In this document: in pieces, positions 17,358-24,039 of the stretch
How positions within the stretch are numbered: the stretch's first letter is position 1
How the letters are laid out: every line of letters begins with the position of its first letter
Source of the DNA: an uncultured Clostridia bacterium
Lineage (GTDB): Bacteria; Bacillota; Clostridia; Oscillospirales; Ruminococcaceae
Assembly: GCA_947625615.1 (NCBI GenBank)
Contig: CANQPB010000025.1
Location: forward strand, 1-33,009
Direction of reading: 5' to 3'
DNA: 33,009 bases
Translations under genes and position numbers: made by a program
Notes under the pieces: generated by a model
Told to the model about the DNA's origin: nothing
The model's input: only the letters and a program-made list of their open reading frames with translations
The model's database searches: none

Positions 17358-17507
17358 AGGAATTTACTGACGGTATTTATCCGGGATCTGTTGAAAGAAC
17401 GGTTGAAAGTGTTGACAAATCCCGCAGTTTCGACGGAAATTTCCGGCCGAAAAGGGAAGTTTTCAACAGCGCCGCATTCGGCTGCAAAAAGTAATACGCA
17501 GGGTTTA

Positions 17508-17525
17508 TTCCCCTAAGCAGGGGAA
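17508..17525. repeat. Short perfect palindrome in the 17358-17551 spacer
   Basis: A 7-pair inverted repeat (17508-17514 with 17519-17525) with a 4-base loop lies 26 bases beyond the stop of the convergent phosphorylase gene. It lacks a T run, so it is only a weak terminator candidate for that gene. The rest of the spacer shows no gene and no convincing promoter. Confidence 0.4.
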
Positions 17526-17551
17526 GTATTGACATATCCTCCGCGGTTTTA

Positions 17552-19993
17552 TCACCCCAAGGTGACCTCTACTTCGTGTTCGCTGCCGGCGGGGAAGGTG
17601 GGCAGGACGTTCCCGGAAATTCTCACGCCGTCGCAGAGAATGCTCTTAACGCCCTTCGAGACGCCGTCGGGATTTTTTACGGATATATTATATCTCGCCC
17701 CGCGGAAAAGCCTTGAGGCCGTAAAGCCGCTCCAGTCGGAGGGTATGGAGGGATCGATTTTCAGGCCGTCCCAGTCGGGGATAAGCCCTAAGATAAACTG
17801 CGATATGGCGACGAAGTTCCAGGCGGCGGTGCCGGTGAGCCAGCTGTTTTTCGCCTCGCCGAAGCGCTCGGGCGGGGCCTCCTTTCCGGCGACCATCTGC
17901 GCGTAGACGTAAGGTTCGGTGCGGTGAATCTCCGAGATATCCTCGCAGTAGGAGGGGGCAATCTTCGACCAGTATTCAAAGGCCCTGTCGCCGTGGCCCA
18001 AAACCGCCTCGGCGCAGATTATCCATGCGTTGTTGTGGCAGAAGATGCCGGCGTTTTCCTTGAAGCCCTGAGGATAGGAGGAGATCTCGCCGTATTCTAC
18101 GTAATAGCGGGTGTAGGCGGGATAGTTAAGGGCAAGGCCGCGCTCGCTGTTGAGATATTTGCGGACGCTTTCGAGCGCCCTTATGCCGGCGCCCTGCTTT
18201 TTGCCTATTCCGGCGAGGACGGCAAAGCCCTGCGGCTCGATGAATATTTTGCCCTCCTCGCATTCCGAGGAGCCTATCTTGCGGCCGAAGTCGTCGTAGG
18301 CGCGAAGGAACCATTCGCCGTCGTAGCCGTATTTCATGACGTTCTCCGCCATTTTTTCGACAGCGGCCCTCGCCTCGGCGGCCTCGTCGGGCAGGTTTTC
18401 GTGCTCACAGAGGGTTATGTATTCGGGGATAATGTAGCAGAACATCGCGGCGACCATGACGGTTTCGGCCACCTTGCCGTCTTTTGAAGTGGTAGTCTGG
18501 AAGCTCTCGCCCGATTCGGTGGAGAAGCAGTTTAGGTTGAGGCAGTCGTTCCAGTCGGCGCGCTGAATAAGCGGCAGCCCGTGTGGGCCGAGGGTGGTGG
18601 CGACGCGCTTATAGCTCATCTTAAGATGGTGCATCATGGACTGTGCGAGCGAAGGATCGTTGTCATAGGGGACTGATTCGCGGAGAATCGAGTAGTCTCC
18701 GGTCTCCTTGATATACTGCGCCACGGCAAGGATTATCCAAAGCGGGTCGTCTGAGAAGTTTCCGCCAACTTCGCCGTTTCCCTTTTTGGTGAGCGGCTGA
18801 TACTGGTGATAGCAGGTGCCGTCCGGCATCTGGGTAGAGGCGAGGTCTATAAGCCTTTCGCGGGCGCGGTCGGGTGTCTGGTGCATGAAGCCTAAAAGGT
18901 CCTGGTTTGAATCCCTGAATCCCATGCCGCGGCCGATTCCGCTTTCGAAGTAGGAGGCCGAGCGGGACATGTTGAATGTGACCATGCACTGGTACTGATT
19001 CCAGATGTTCACCATGCGGTCGACCTTTTCGTCGGGAGTCTTCACGGTGTATCTCGAAAGCAGGCCGTCCCAATATTCTTTGAGCTCTGAAAGGGCGGCG
19101 TCTGCCTTTTCGGGGGTGCCGAAGCGCTCGATCATTTCGTGGGCGCGCTCTTTGCGTATGGTTCCGTCGGGATTGAATTTTTCGTCGGCGGGGTTTTCGA
19201 CATATCCGAGGAGGAAGACGGCGTCGCGGGTTTCGCCCGGCTCAAGGGCAACTTCAAGCCGGTGAGAGGCTATCGGAGACCAGCCGTGCGCCACCGAATT
19301 GCGGGAGCGGTCTTCAAAGACGGCGTCGGGGCGGTCGAAGCCGTTGTAGAGCCCCAAAAACGCCTCGCGGTCGGTGTCGAAGCCGGATATCGGCTCGGAG
19401 CAGTGGTAGAATGCATAGTGATCGCGGCGCTCGCGGTATTCCGTCTTGTGGTATACGGTTCCGCCCTCGATCTCGACCTCGCCGGTGTTGAAATTGCGCT
19501 GGAAGTTAGTCGAGTCGTCGTTCGCGTCCCAAAGGCACCACTCGACGAAGCTGTAAACGGTGAACACTTTTTTCTCGGAGGAGGTGTTTTTAAGGCGGAG
19601 CCTGTGCACCTCGCCCGCGCAGCCCACCGGCACGAAGAAGGTGAGCTCGGCGCATATTCCGCCACGCTCGCCGGATATCACGGTATAGCCCATGCCGTGG
19701 CGGCAGGAATAGCGCTCGAGATCGCGCTTTACCGGCGCCCAAGAGGGCGACCAGACGCTTGAGCCGTCGTTTATGTAAAAATAGCGGCCGCCCATGTCTA
19801 CGGGCACGTTGTTATAGCGGTAACGGGTGATCCTGCGAAGGCGGGCGTCGCGGTAGAAGCAGTAGCCGCCGGCGGTGTTTGATATCAGGCCGAAGAAGCC
19901 CTCGGTGCCGAGATAGTTTATCCAGGGATAGGGCGTTTTGGGAGTGTCGATGACGTATTCCTTGTTTTTATCGTCAAAATGTCCGAATTTCAT
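17552..19993 (-). CDS. Cellobiose phosphorylase (GH94)
   Basis: This cytoplasmic enzyme splits cellobiose with phosphate into glucose 1-phosphate and glucose, saving one ATP. At 813 residues it matches the clostridial enzyme nearly end to end. The N-terminus ([14 protein letters not shown], then [11 protein letters not shown]), the [19 protein letters not shown] substrate loop, the [14 protein letters not shown] motif holding the general-acid aspartate region (478-483), and the [16 protein letters not shown] phosphate-binding region are all present. The start is supported by AGGAGG six bases before the ATG and by a strong promoter. No sugar transporter or regulator gene adjoins it, so cellobiose must enter by a system encoded elsewhere. 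Substrate assignment rests on recalled similarity. Confidence 0.94.
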   Translation of the reverse strand: MKFGHFDDKNKEYVIDTPKTPYPWINYLGTEGFFGLISNTAGGYCFYRDARLRRITRYRYNNVPVDMGGRYFYINDGSSVWSPSWAPVKRDLERYSCRHGMGYTVISGERGGICAELTFFVPVGCAGEVHRLRLKNTSSEKKVFTVYSFVEWCLWDANDDSTNFQRNFNTGEVEIEGGTVYHKTEYRERRDHYAFYHCSEPISGFDTDREAFLGLYNGFDRPDAVFEDRSRNSVAHGWSPIASHRLEVALEPGETRDAVFLLGYVENPADEKFNPDGTIRKERAHEMIERFGTPEKADAALSELKEYWDGLLSRYTVKTPDEKVDRMVNIWNQYQCMVTFNMSRSASYFESGIGRGMGFRDSNQDLLGFMHQTPDRARERLIDLASTQMPDGTCYHQYQPLTKKGNGEVGGNFSDDPLWIILAVAQYIKETGDYSILRESVPYDNDPSLAQSMMHHLKMSYKRVATTLGPHGLPLIQRADWNDCLNLNCFSTESGESFQTTTSKDGKVAETVMVAAMFCYIIPEYITLCEHENLPDEAAEARAAVEKMAENVMKYGYDGEWFLRAYDDFGRKIGSSECEEGKIFIEPQGFAVLAGIGKKQGAGIRALESVRKYLNSERGLALNYPAYTRYYVEYGEISSYPQGFKENAGIFCHNNAWIICAEAVLGHGDRAFEYWSKIAPSYCEDISEIHRTEPYVYAQMVAGKEAPPERFGEAKNSWLTGTAAWNFVAISQFILGLIPDWDGLKIDPSIPSDWSGFTASRLFRGARYNISVKNPDGVSKGVKSILCDGVRISGNVLPTFPAGSEHEVEVTLG

Positions 19994-20027
19994 GGCAAGC
20001 CTCCTGAAAATAAAATTCTCCGCAATT

Positions 20028-20056
20028 ATTATACTACAGAATTGACCGATTGTAAA
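20028..20056 (-). promoter_or_regulatory. Promoter of the cellobiose phosphorylase gene
   Basis: On the minus strand, TTTACA (plus 20051-20056), a 17-base spacer and a consensus TATAAT (plus 20028-20033) give a start near 20021 and a leader of about 28 nt. I saw no convincing catabolite-repression operator. Confidence 0.75.
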
Positions 20057-20191
20057 TAAAAATTTTAAATTTTATTATGCGAATAAAAAGAGGATCGCGC
20101 GGCAAAACTAATTGCGACCGATTATGAATCGGCCCAAGACAGCATTAACCTTAAAATACGGGATCCTGATGAAAGGACGGTCTAAAAAACC

Positions 20192-20401
20192 ATGAAAATA
20201 CTTGACAGAATCGCGCTGTTTCTCCTTATCGTGGGCGGCGTAAACTGGGGACTTGTTGGTATCTTCAAGTTCGACCTTGTTGCGTGGCTGTTCGGCGGCT
20301 CCGCCGGACTGATTTCGAGGATAATATATACGCTTGTCGCCCTCTGCGCGATATGGTGCATATCTCTTTATTTCAGAAATTCAAGGTTGACGGAGGAGTA
20401 A
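20192..20401 (+). CDS. DUF378 family small membrane protein
   Basis: This 69-residue protein has two membrane segments (about 7-28 and 38-62) and the DUF378 signature GGVNWGLVGIF followed by a short loop. The family is widespread and its function is unknown. A GAAAGGA site precedes the ATG by about 15 bases, which is a little far. A possible promoter TTGACC (20042-20047)-17-TTAAAT is weak and diverges from the phosphorylase promoter. The leader contains a small CCGAT/ATCGG hairpin (20119-20133). A terminator follows, so the gene is probably monocistronic. Confidence 0.88.
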   Translation: MKILDRIALFLLIVGGVNWGLVGIFKFDLVAWLFGGSAGLISRIIYTLVALCAIWCISLYFRNSRLTEE

Positions 20402-20418
20402 CCGACCGGCCCGCCGCC

Positions 20419-20455
20419 GTAAAATCCGGGAAGACTTTCCCGGATTTTACTTTAA
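20419..20455 (+). terminator. Terminator of the DUF378 gene
   Basis: A 13-pair perfect stem (20419-20431 with 20438-20450) with a 6-base loop is followed by TTTA. The A-rich start and T-rich end of the stem make it usable on both strands. Confidence 0.8.
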
Positions 20456-20529
20456 AAGAGGGCTTGCCTCAGTTCCGATATCTGACGCGGGAGTGTCCAT
20501 TCCGCAAGCATTATTAGAAATATTTAATA

Positions 20530-20637
20530 TGTCGCCGCAGGCGACACCTTGAAATTCTATCTTCTAATTTCTAACTTCTATCTTCTTGATGTGGCCTGAT
20601 GGCCACATCTATCTGACGCAATGCTATTGCAATTTTT
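20530..20637 (+). repeat. Mosaic of three hairpins and a tandem 7-mer
   Basis: Three perfect inverted repeats stand in a row: TGTCGCC/GGCGACA (20530-20546), a 9-pair GATGTGGCC/GGCCACATC (20588-20609), and GCAAT/ATTGC (20618-20630) followed by AATTTTT. Between the first two lies a tandem 7-mer, TTCTAWY, four full copies plus a partial one (20555-20586). This looks like a small dispersed intergenic repeat element. The last hairpin also supplies the -35 box of the next promoter. Confidence 0.65.
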
Positions 20638-20655
20638 CCCGAAATGTAGTATACT
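20627..20655 (+). promoter_or_regulatory. Promoter of the DUF1858-trmK-tmk operon
   Basis: TTGCAA at 20627-20632, a 17-base spacer and TATACT at 20650-20655. The -35 box overlaps the third hairpin of the repeat mosaic. The start should be near 20662, with a leader of about 37 nt. Confidence 0.7.
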
Positions 20656-20698
20656 GTTTACAGAAAACAGCCGGGGCCGCCCGGCAAGGAGGTTTATT

Positions 20699-20905
20699 AT
20701 GAATATCACAAAGGACAGCATCATCGGCGAGGTATTAGACCTCGATTTCGGCTGCGCGCCGCTCTTCCTTGAAATGGGCATGCACTGCCTCGGGTGCCCT
20801 TCTGCCCGGGGAGAGACCATTGCCGAGGCCTGCGCAGTCCACGGAAGCGATCCCGACGAGCTTGTCAAAAAGCTCCGCGAATATTTCGGCCAGCATGACG
20901 CCTGA
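20699..20905 (+). CDS. DUF1858 domain protein
   Basis: This 68-residue protein is a single DUF1858 domain: the opening ITKDSIIGEVLDLD, then FLEMGMHCLGCPSARGETI with a C-x-x-C pair, then AC. Such domains occur alone or fused to redox and hybrid-cluster proteins, and the paired cysteines suggest a thiol or metal role; the exact function is unknown. An in-frame ATG 26 codons upstream lies inside the repeat mosaic and before the promoter's start site, so I rejected it. The chosen ATG follows an AAGGAGGT site. The gene's end overlaps trmK by 11 bases. Confidence 0.88.
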   Translation: MNITKDSIIGEVLDLDFGCAPLFLEMGMHCLGCPSARGETIAEACAVHGSDPDELVKKLREYFGQHDA

Positions 20906-21599
20906 CAGGCGGCTTTTGCGCTGCTCGGAATTTATCCGAAACGGGGGAGTTCTTCTTGACATCGGCACCGACCACGCCATGCTGCCCTGCTATGCCGTAG
21001 AAAGCGGCAGGGTAAGCGGCGCCGTCGCCGCGGATATCGCCGAGGGGCCCCTTGCCGCTGCACGCAGAAACGTCGGGAACCGCGGCCTTTCGGACAGGAT
21101 ATCCCTTTACCTCTCCGACGGCTTTTTAAATATTCCTGCCGCCGAGCTTGAGCGTGTGACCGACGTCGTAATAGCGGGAATGGGCGGCGAGATGATCGCA
21201 AAAATTCTTGAAGACGCCGGGGATATCCCGAAAAAGATGAATCTTATATTGCAGCCGAACACCCGCGCCGAGGCCCTGAGAAAATATCTCGCCGAAAAGG
21301 GCTATGAGATTTTGGGCGAGCGCGCTGTGCGCGACGGCGGTTTTGTCTATGCCGTGATGAATGCGCGATACGTCGGCGGGCGCAGAAGCCTTAGCGACCT
21401 TGAAAGCCTTGTCGGCAGGATCGACCCCGCAGACAGCGAGGGCCGGCAATACATAATTTTGGCGGCAAAAAGGCTTAGGGCCGCCGCCGAGGGAAAGAGC
21501 AGGTCAAAATCGCCCGAGGCCGCGGAATCGGCGGCGCAGCTTTTTGGGCTGGCAGGGCGGCTTGAAGATTTGGCCGAAAATATCACCGAACGGAGCTGA
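20895..21599 (+). CDS. trmK: tRNA (adenine(22)-N1)-methyltransferase TrmK
   Basis: TrmK methylates A22 in the D loop of tRNAs using S-adenosylmethionine. Counting from the ATG that overlaps the DUF1858 gene gives 234 residues. The SAM-binding motif LLDIGTDHAMLPC lies at about 20-32, and the VIAGMGGEMIAKIL motif and LILQPN segment identify the family. The start has no strong ribosome site, so translation may depend on the upstream gene. The domain order fits: Rossmann domain, then a helical C-terminal part rich in charged residues. tmk starts six bases after its stop. Confidence 0.92.
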   Translation: MTPDRRLLRCSEFIRNGGVLLDIGTDHAMLPCYAVESGRVSGAVAADIAEGPLAAARRNVGNRGLSDRISLYLSDGFLNIPAAELERVTDVVIAGMGGEMIAKILEDAGDIPKKMNLILQPNTRAEALRKYLAEKGYEILGERAVRDGGFVYAVMNARYVGGRRSLSDLESLVGRIDPADSEGRQYIILAAKRLRAAAEGKSRSKSPEAAESAAQLFGLAGRLEDLAENITERS

Positions 21600-21605
21600 C
21601 ATAAA

Positions 21606-22232
21606 ATGTCCGAAAAAGCCGGATTTATAGTTATAGAGGGGCTTGACGGCTCGGGAAAGGGCACTCAGACCGCCATGCTTATGCGCGCCCTCTCCGAGAG
21701 GGGGATTGCCGCGCATCTCACCGCCGAGCCTACGCAGTATTCCACCGGCGGGCTTATCCGCGACGCTCTGGCGGGGCTGACAAAAAGATCGCCCGCCGAG
21801 CTCGCCGCGCTTTTTACCGCCGACCGCGCCGCCCACTGCCAAAATCCCAAGGACGGCATTGCCGCGCTGCTCGAAAGAGGCATCAACGTCATCTGCGACA
21901 GATATTATTACTCCACCTTCGCCTATCAGGGGGTGGACACCGACTTAAAATGGCTCATGGCCTCAAATCTCGACTGCCCGGCGATTTTAAAGCCGAATCT
22001 CTGCGTGTTTTTGGACGTTGACCCCGACGAGGCCGACCGCAGGATAGCGGCCGGGCGGGCTTCGAGGGAGATTTACGAATCGCCAGAGGCGATAAGACGG
22101 ACGAGGAAAAAATATTTCGAAATTTTCGGAATACTTTCGCCCGAGCACAGTATAAAGATAATTGACGCCGTGCGCAGCCCCGAGGAGGTCTTCAAAGACC
22201 TTCTTGAAGCGGTGCTCGGGGCGGTAAAATAG
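21606..22232 (+). CDS. tmk: Thymidylate kinase
   Basis: This enzyme phosphorylates dTMP to dTDP for DNA synthesis. The P-loop is G12-LDGSGKGT, the substrate motif is CDRYYYSTFAYQG near 96-108, and a short lid segment around ASREIYES follows. The 208 residues are typical. Pairing of tmk with trmK is not the classic tmk-holB arrangement. It lies in the DUF1858 operon. Confidence 0.93.
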   Translation: MSEKAGFIVIEGLDGSGKGTQTAMLMRALSERGIAAHLTAEPTQYSTGGLIRDALAGLTKRSPAELAALFTADRAAHCQNPKDGIAALLERGINVICDRYYYSTFAYQGVDTDLKWLMASNLDCPAILKPNLCVFLDVDPDEADRRIAAGRASREIYESPEAIRRTRKKYFEIFGILSPEHSIKIIDAVRSPEEVFKDLLEAVLGAVK

Positions 22233-22258
22233 AGAACAACCGAATCGGAGAGTGTTAA

Positions 22259-22741
22259 ATGATTCACTGGCTCACATCAACGACTGTAGGGCGGCTCGCC
22301 GCCACGTTTATAATTTCAATGCTCCCGGTGGTAGAGCTCCGCGGGGGGATACCCTACGGGGTGGGCTTCGGGCTTAAGCCGCTCGAGGCGTTTTTCGCTG
22401 CGTTTTTGGGAAATCTCTTCCCGATACCCTTTGTGCTGCTCCTCTTTAACGGCATACTCGAAAATATGAAGGGCTGCCGGGGGATAGTCGGCAAGGCGGC
22501 GGGATTTTTGGAGCGCAAGGCCTATAAAAATCAGAAGACGATAGAAAAATACAAGGAGCTGGGGCTCATCATCTTGGTGGCGATACCCCTTCCCGGCACA
22601 GGCGCCTGGACCGGCGCGCTTGTCGCCACGGTTCTGGGGATCGAGCGCAAGAAGGCTTTTTTGTGCATCGTCATAGGGGTGACTATCGCCGGGGCGATAA
22701 TGATGGCGATAAGCTACGGCGTCGCCGGGCTTTTCGGCTGA
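22259..22741 (+). CDS. Small multidrug export family protein (COG2426-like)
   Basis: This 160-residue integral membrane protein has about four hydrophobic segments, with the family motifs MLPVVELRGGIPYG (about 20-33), LGNLFPIPFVLLLF (about 50-65) and the VAIPLPGTGAWTGAL loop (about 102-118). The family name suggests small-molecule export, but the substrate is not established. A CGGAGAG site precedes the ATG. It belongs to the same operon as tmk and the following TIM barrel gene, with a 17-base gap after it. Confidence 0.85.
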   Translation: MIHWLTSTTVGRLAATFIISMLPVVELRGGIPYGVGFGLKPLEAFFAAFLGNLFPIPFVLLLFNGILENMKGCRGIVGKAAGFLERKAYKNQKTIEKYKELGLIILVAIPLPGTGAWTGALVATVLGIERKKAFLCIVIGVTIAGAIMMAISYGVAGLFG

Positions 22742-22758
22742 CGGGCAAAGGAGATTTT

Positions 22759-23613
22759 ATGCACAGGGTATATGTTTCCACCGGGGCGTTTATCGGCCGC
22801 CCTAACGGCCGTGATTTTAAGCTGATCCCCGAGATTGCGCCGAAAATTTCCTGCGACGGCTTCGAGCTTATGTTTTATGCCGACTGGTACGGACGCGAGG
22901 AGGAAATCGCCGAATTTCTGAACGGCTATGACCTTTTGAGCTTCCCGAGGCTTCACGTTGAAAAGACGGTCGGCGAGCTTTTGTCGCAAGAGCGCTTTGA
23001 GGAGGCGTATAAAAATTTCTCGGCAAACTGCCGGGTCGCAAAAGCCGTCGGCGCGAGGCTGCTTATAATGCATCTTTGGAACGGCCCCATTTCGGACAGC
23101 AACATAGAGGCGAATTTTTCGGCGTATCCGAGGCTTGAAGAAATTGCAGGGCGGTTCGGACTCACGCTCACCGTTGAAAACGTCGTCGCGCATTATTCGG
23201 CGCCGCTTAAGCTTTTGAACCGCTTAATGTCGGAATGCCCGCAGGCGAAATTTACATACGACACCAAAATGGCGGAATTCGACCGCGAAAACGAGGTTGC
23301 CTTTTCGCCCGAAAACGTCGGCCTCTGGCGAAATGTCAGGCATCTTCACATAAACGACCGCTCCGGCGAGCGGCGGGACTGGTCGTCGCTGAGGGCGCTG
23401 AACATCGGCGAGGGCACGGTGGATTTCGACGCTTTTTTCGACGGCCTGCGCTCGGTGGGCTATTCGGGGGATTTCACCGTTGAGGCGAACGCCTTCGGCC
23501 CGCAGGGAGAGCTGCGGCTCGATAAGCTCAACGCCTGCGTTTCGGATCTCAGGCGGCTGATAGCGAAGCGTCTTCAGATAGCGGAGTATCTTTGCCCGCC
23601 GGGGGACAGGTAG
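22759..23613 (+). CDS. Sugar phosphate isomerase/epimerase-like TIM barrel protein
   Basis: This 284-residue protein looks like the xylose isomerase-like TIM barrel (AP endonuclease family 2) group. Likely metal ligands are in VENVVAHYS (about 136-144), TYDTKM (about 171-176), the HLHINDRSG segment and the late FTVEAN glutamate. Substrate cannot be told from sequence. The ATG was chosen because AAAGGAG lies eight bases before it; an upstream in-frame start would fall inside the preceding gene. A terminator follows at 23625. It is the last gene of the DUF1858 operon. Confidence 0.82.
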   Translation: MHRVYVSTGAFIGRPNGRDFKLIPEIAPKISCDGFELMFYADWYGREEEIAEFLNGYDLLSFPRLHVEKTVGELLSQERFEEAYKNFSANCRVAKAVGARLLIMHLWNGPISDSNIEANFSAYPRLEEIAGRFGLTLTVENVVAHYSAPLKLLNRLMSECPQAKFTYDTKMAEFDRENEVAFSPENVGLWRNVRHLHINDRSGERRDWSSLRALNIGEGTVDFDAFFDGLRSVGYSGDFTVEANAFGPQGELRLDKLNACVSDLRRLIAKRLQIAEYLCPPGDR

Positions 23614-23624
23614 ATTTTTTTCGG

Positions 23625-23650
23625 AGCGTCGCCGCGGCGGCGCTTTTTTT
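23625..23650 (+). terminator. Terminator of the DUF1858-trmK-tmk operon
   Basis: AGCGTCGCC (23625-23633) pairs with GGCGGCGCT through the end of the next block and is followed by seven Ts (23644-23650). The stop codon of the TIM barrel gene lies 12 bases upstream. Confidence 0.8.
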
Positions 23651-23667
23651 GCCTGTCTCACCCCCTG

Positions 23668-23764
23668 CCCCCTCTCCCTCGCGGAGGGAGAGGGGGTTCC
23701 ACCCCGTCACCCGGCCGTTCACCTTGCGGCGAACGGCGCGACCCCTCCCCTCAAGGGGAGGGGT
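23668..23764. repeat. Cluster of three perfect palindromes
   Basis: Three separate inverted repeats lie between two operons: a 13-pair C/T-rich stem with a 3-base loop (23668-23680 with 23684-23696), a 7-pair GCCGTTC/GAACGGC stem (23714-23720 with 23731-23737), and an 11-pair ACCCCTCCCCT/AGGGGAGGGGT stem with a 2-base loop (23741-23751 with 23754-23764). None is followed by a T run, so they are not ordinary terminators. They look like dispersed palindromic elements. Confidence 0.7.
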
Positions 23765-23785
23765 GTGTTCCCAAAGGCATGCTGC

Positions 23786-23954
23786 AAAACCGTCGTTGGG
23801 TTTGGCACTTTCGGTGCGGTGCTTTTCGAAAGCGCGAAGCCAATGCTTTGTGCTTCTGCAACGCATCGGTTTAGCCGATGAATGAGCCGGTGCGATAAGC
23901 GCCGAAGTCCGAACGTCAGCGAGGCAAACCAAGGTTTTGCCCGACGGTTTTTTT
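23786..23954 (+). other. Multi-hairpin element closed by a long-range stem
   Basis: A 10-pair long-range stem (23786-23795 with 23942-23951) and a 6-pair inner stem (23799-23804 with 23925-23930) enclose at least five local hairpins: 23805-23817, 23821-23833, 23836-23856, 23864-23880 and 23889-23903. Seven Ts (23948-23954) end the element, just before the secA promoter. The 5' arm (23784-23791) can instead pair eight bases with 23933-23940, which excludes the closing stem. It may be a folded RNA with a terminator or a non-autonomous mobile element with terminal inverted repeats. No known family is recognised. Confidence 0.5.
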
Positions 23955-23971
23955 CTTTTCCAAAACTTAAT

Positions 23972-24000
23972 TTGACATTTCGGGAAAAATAGGTTATACT
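23972..24000 (+). promoter_or_regulatory. Promoter of secA
   Basis: Consensus TTGACA at 23972-23977, a 17-base spacer and TATACT at 23995-24000 predict a start near 24007, with a leader of about 33 nt. Confidence 0.85.
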
Positions 24001-24039
24001 ATAAGGGAGTATAATTCTGCAACGAAAGGATTGTTCAAA

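Noticed and set aside
17924-18487. Plus-strand frame of 187 codons opposite the phosphorylase gene
   Set aside because: It is the antisense shadow of a conserved GH94 gene, without a ribosome site.
20621-20698. Upstream start for the DUF1858 gene
   Set aside because: It lies within the repeat mosaic and before the predicted transcription start, and the internal ATG has an AAGGAGGT site.
23549-23932. Short frames on both strands through the palindromes and multi-hairpin element
   Set aside because: Their products are translations of inverted repeats; no ribosome sites are present and they cross a terminator.
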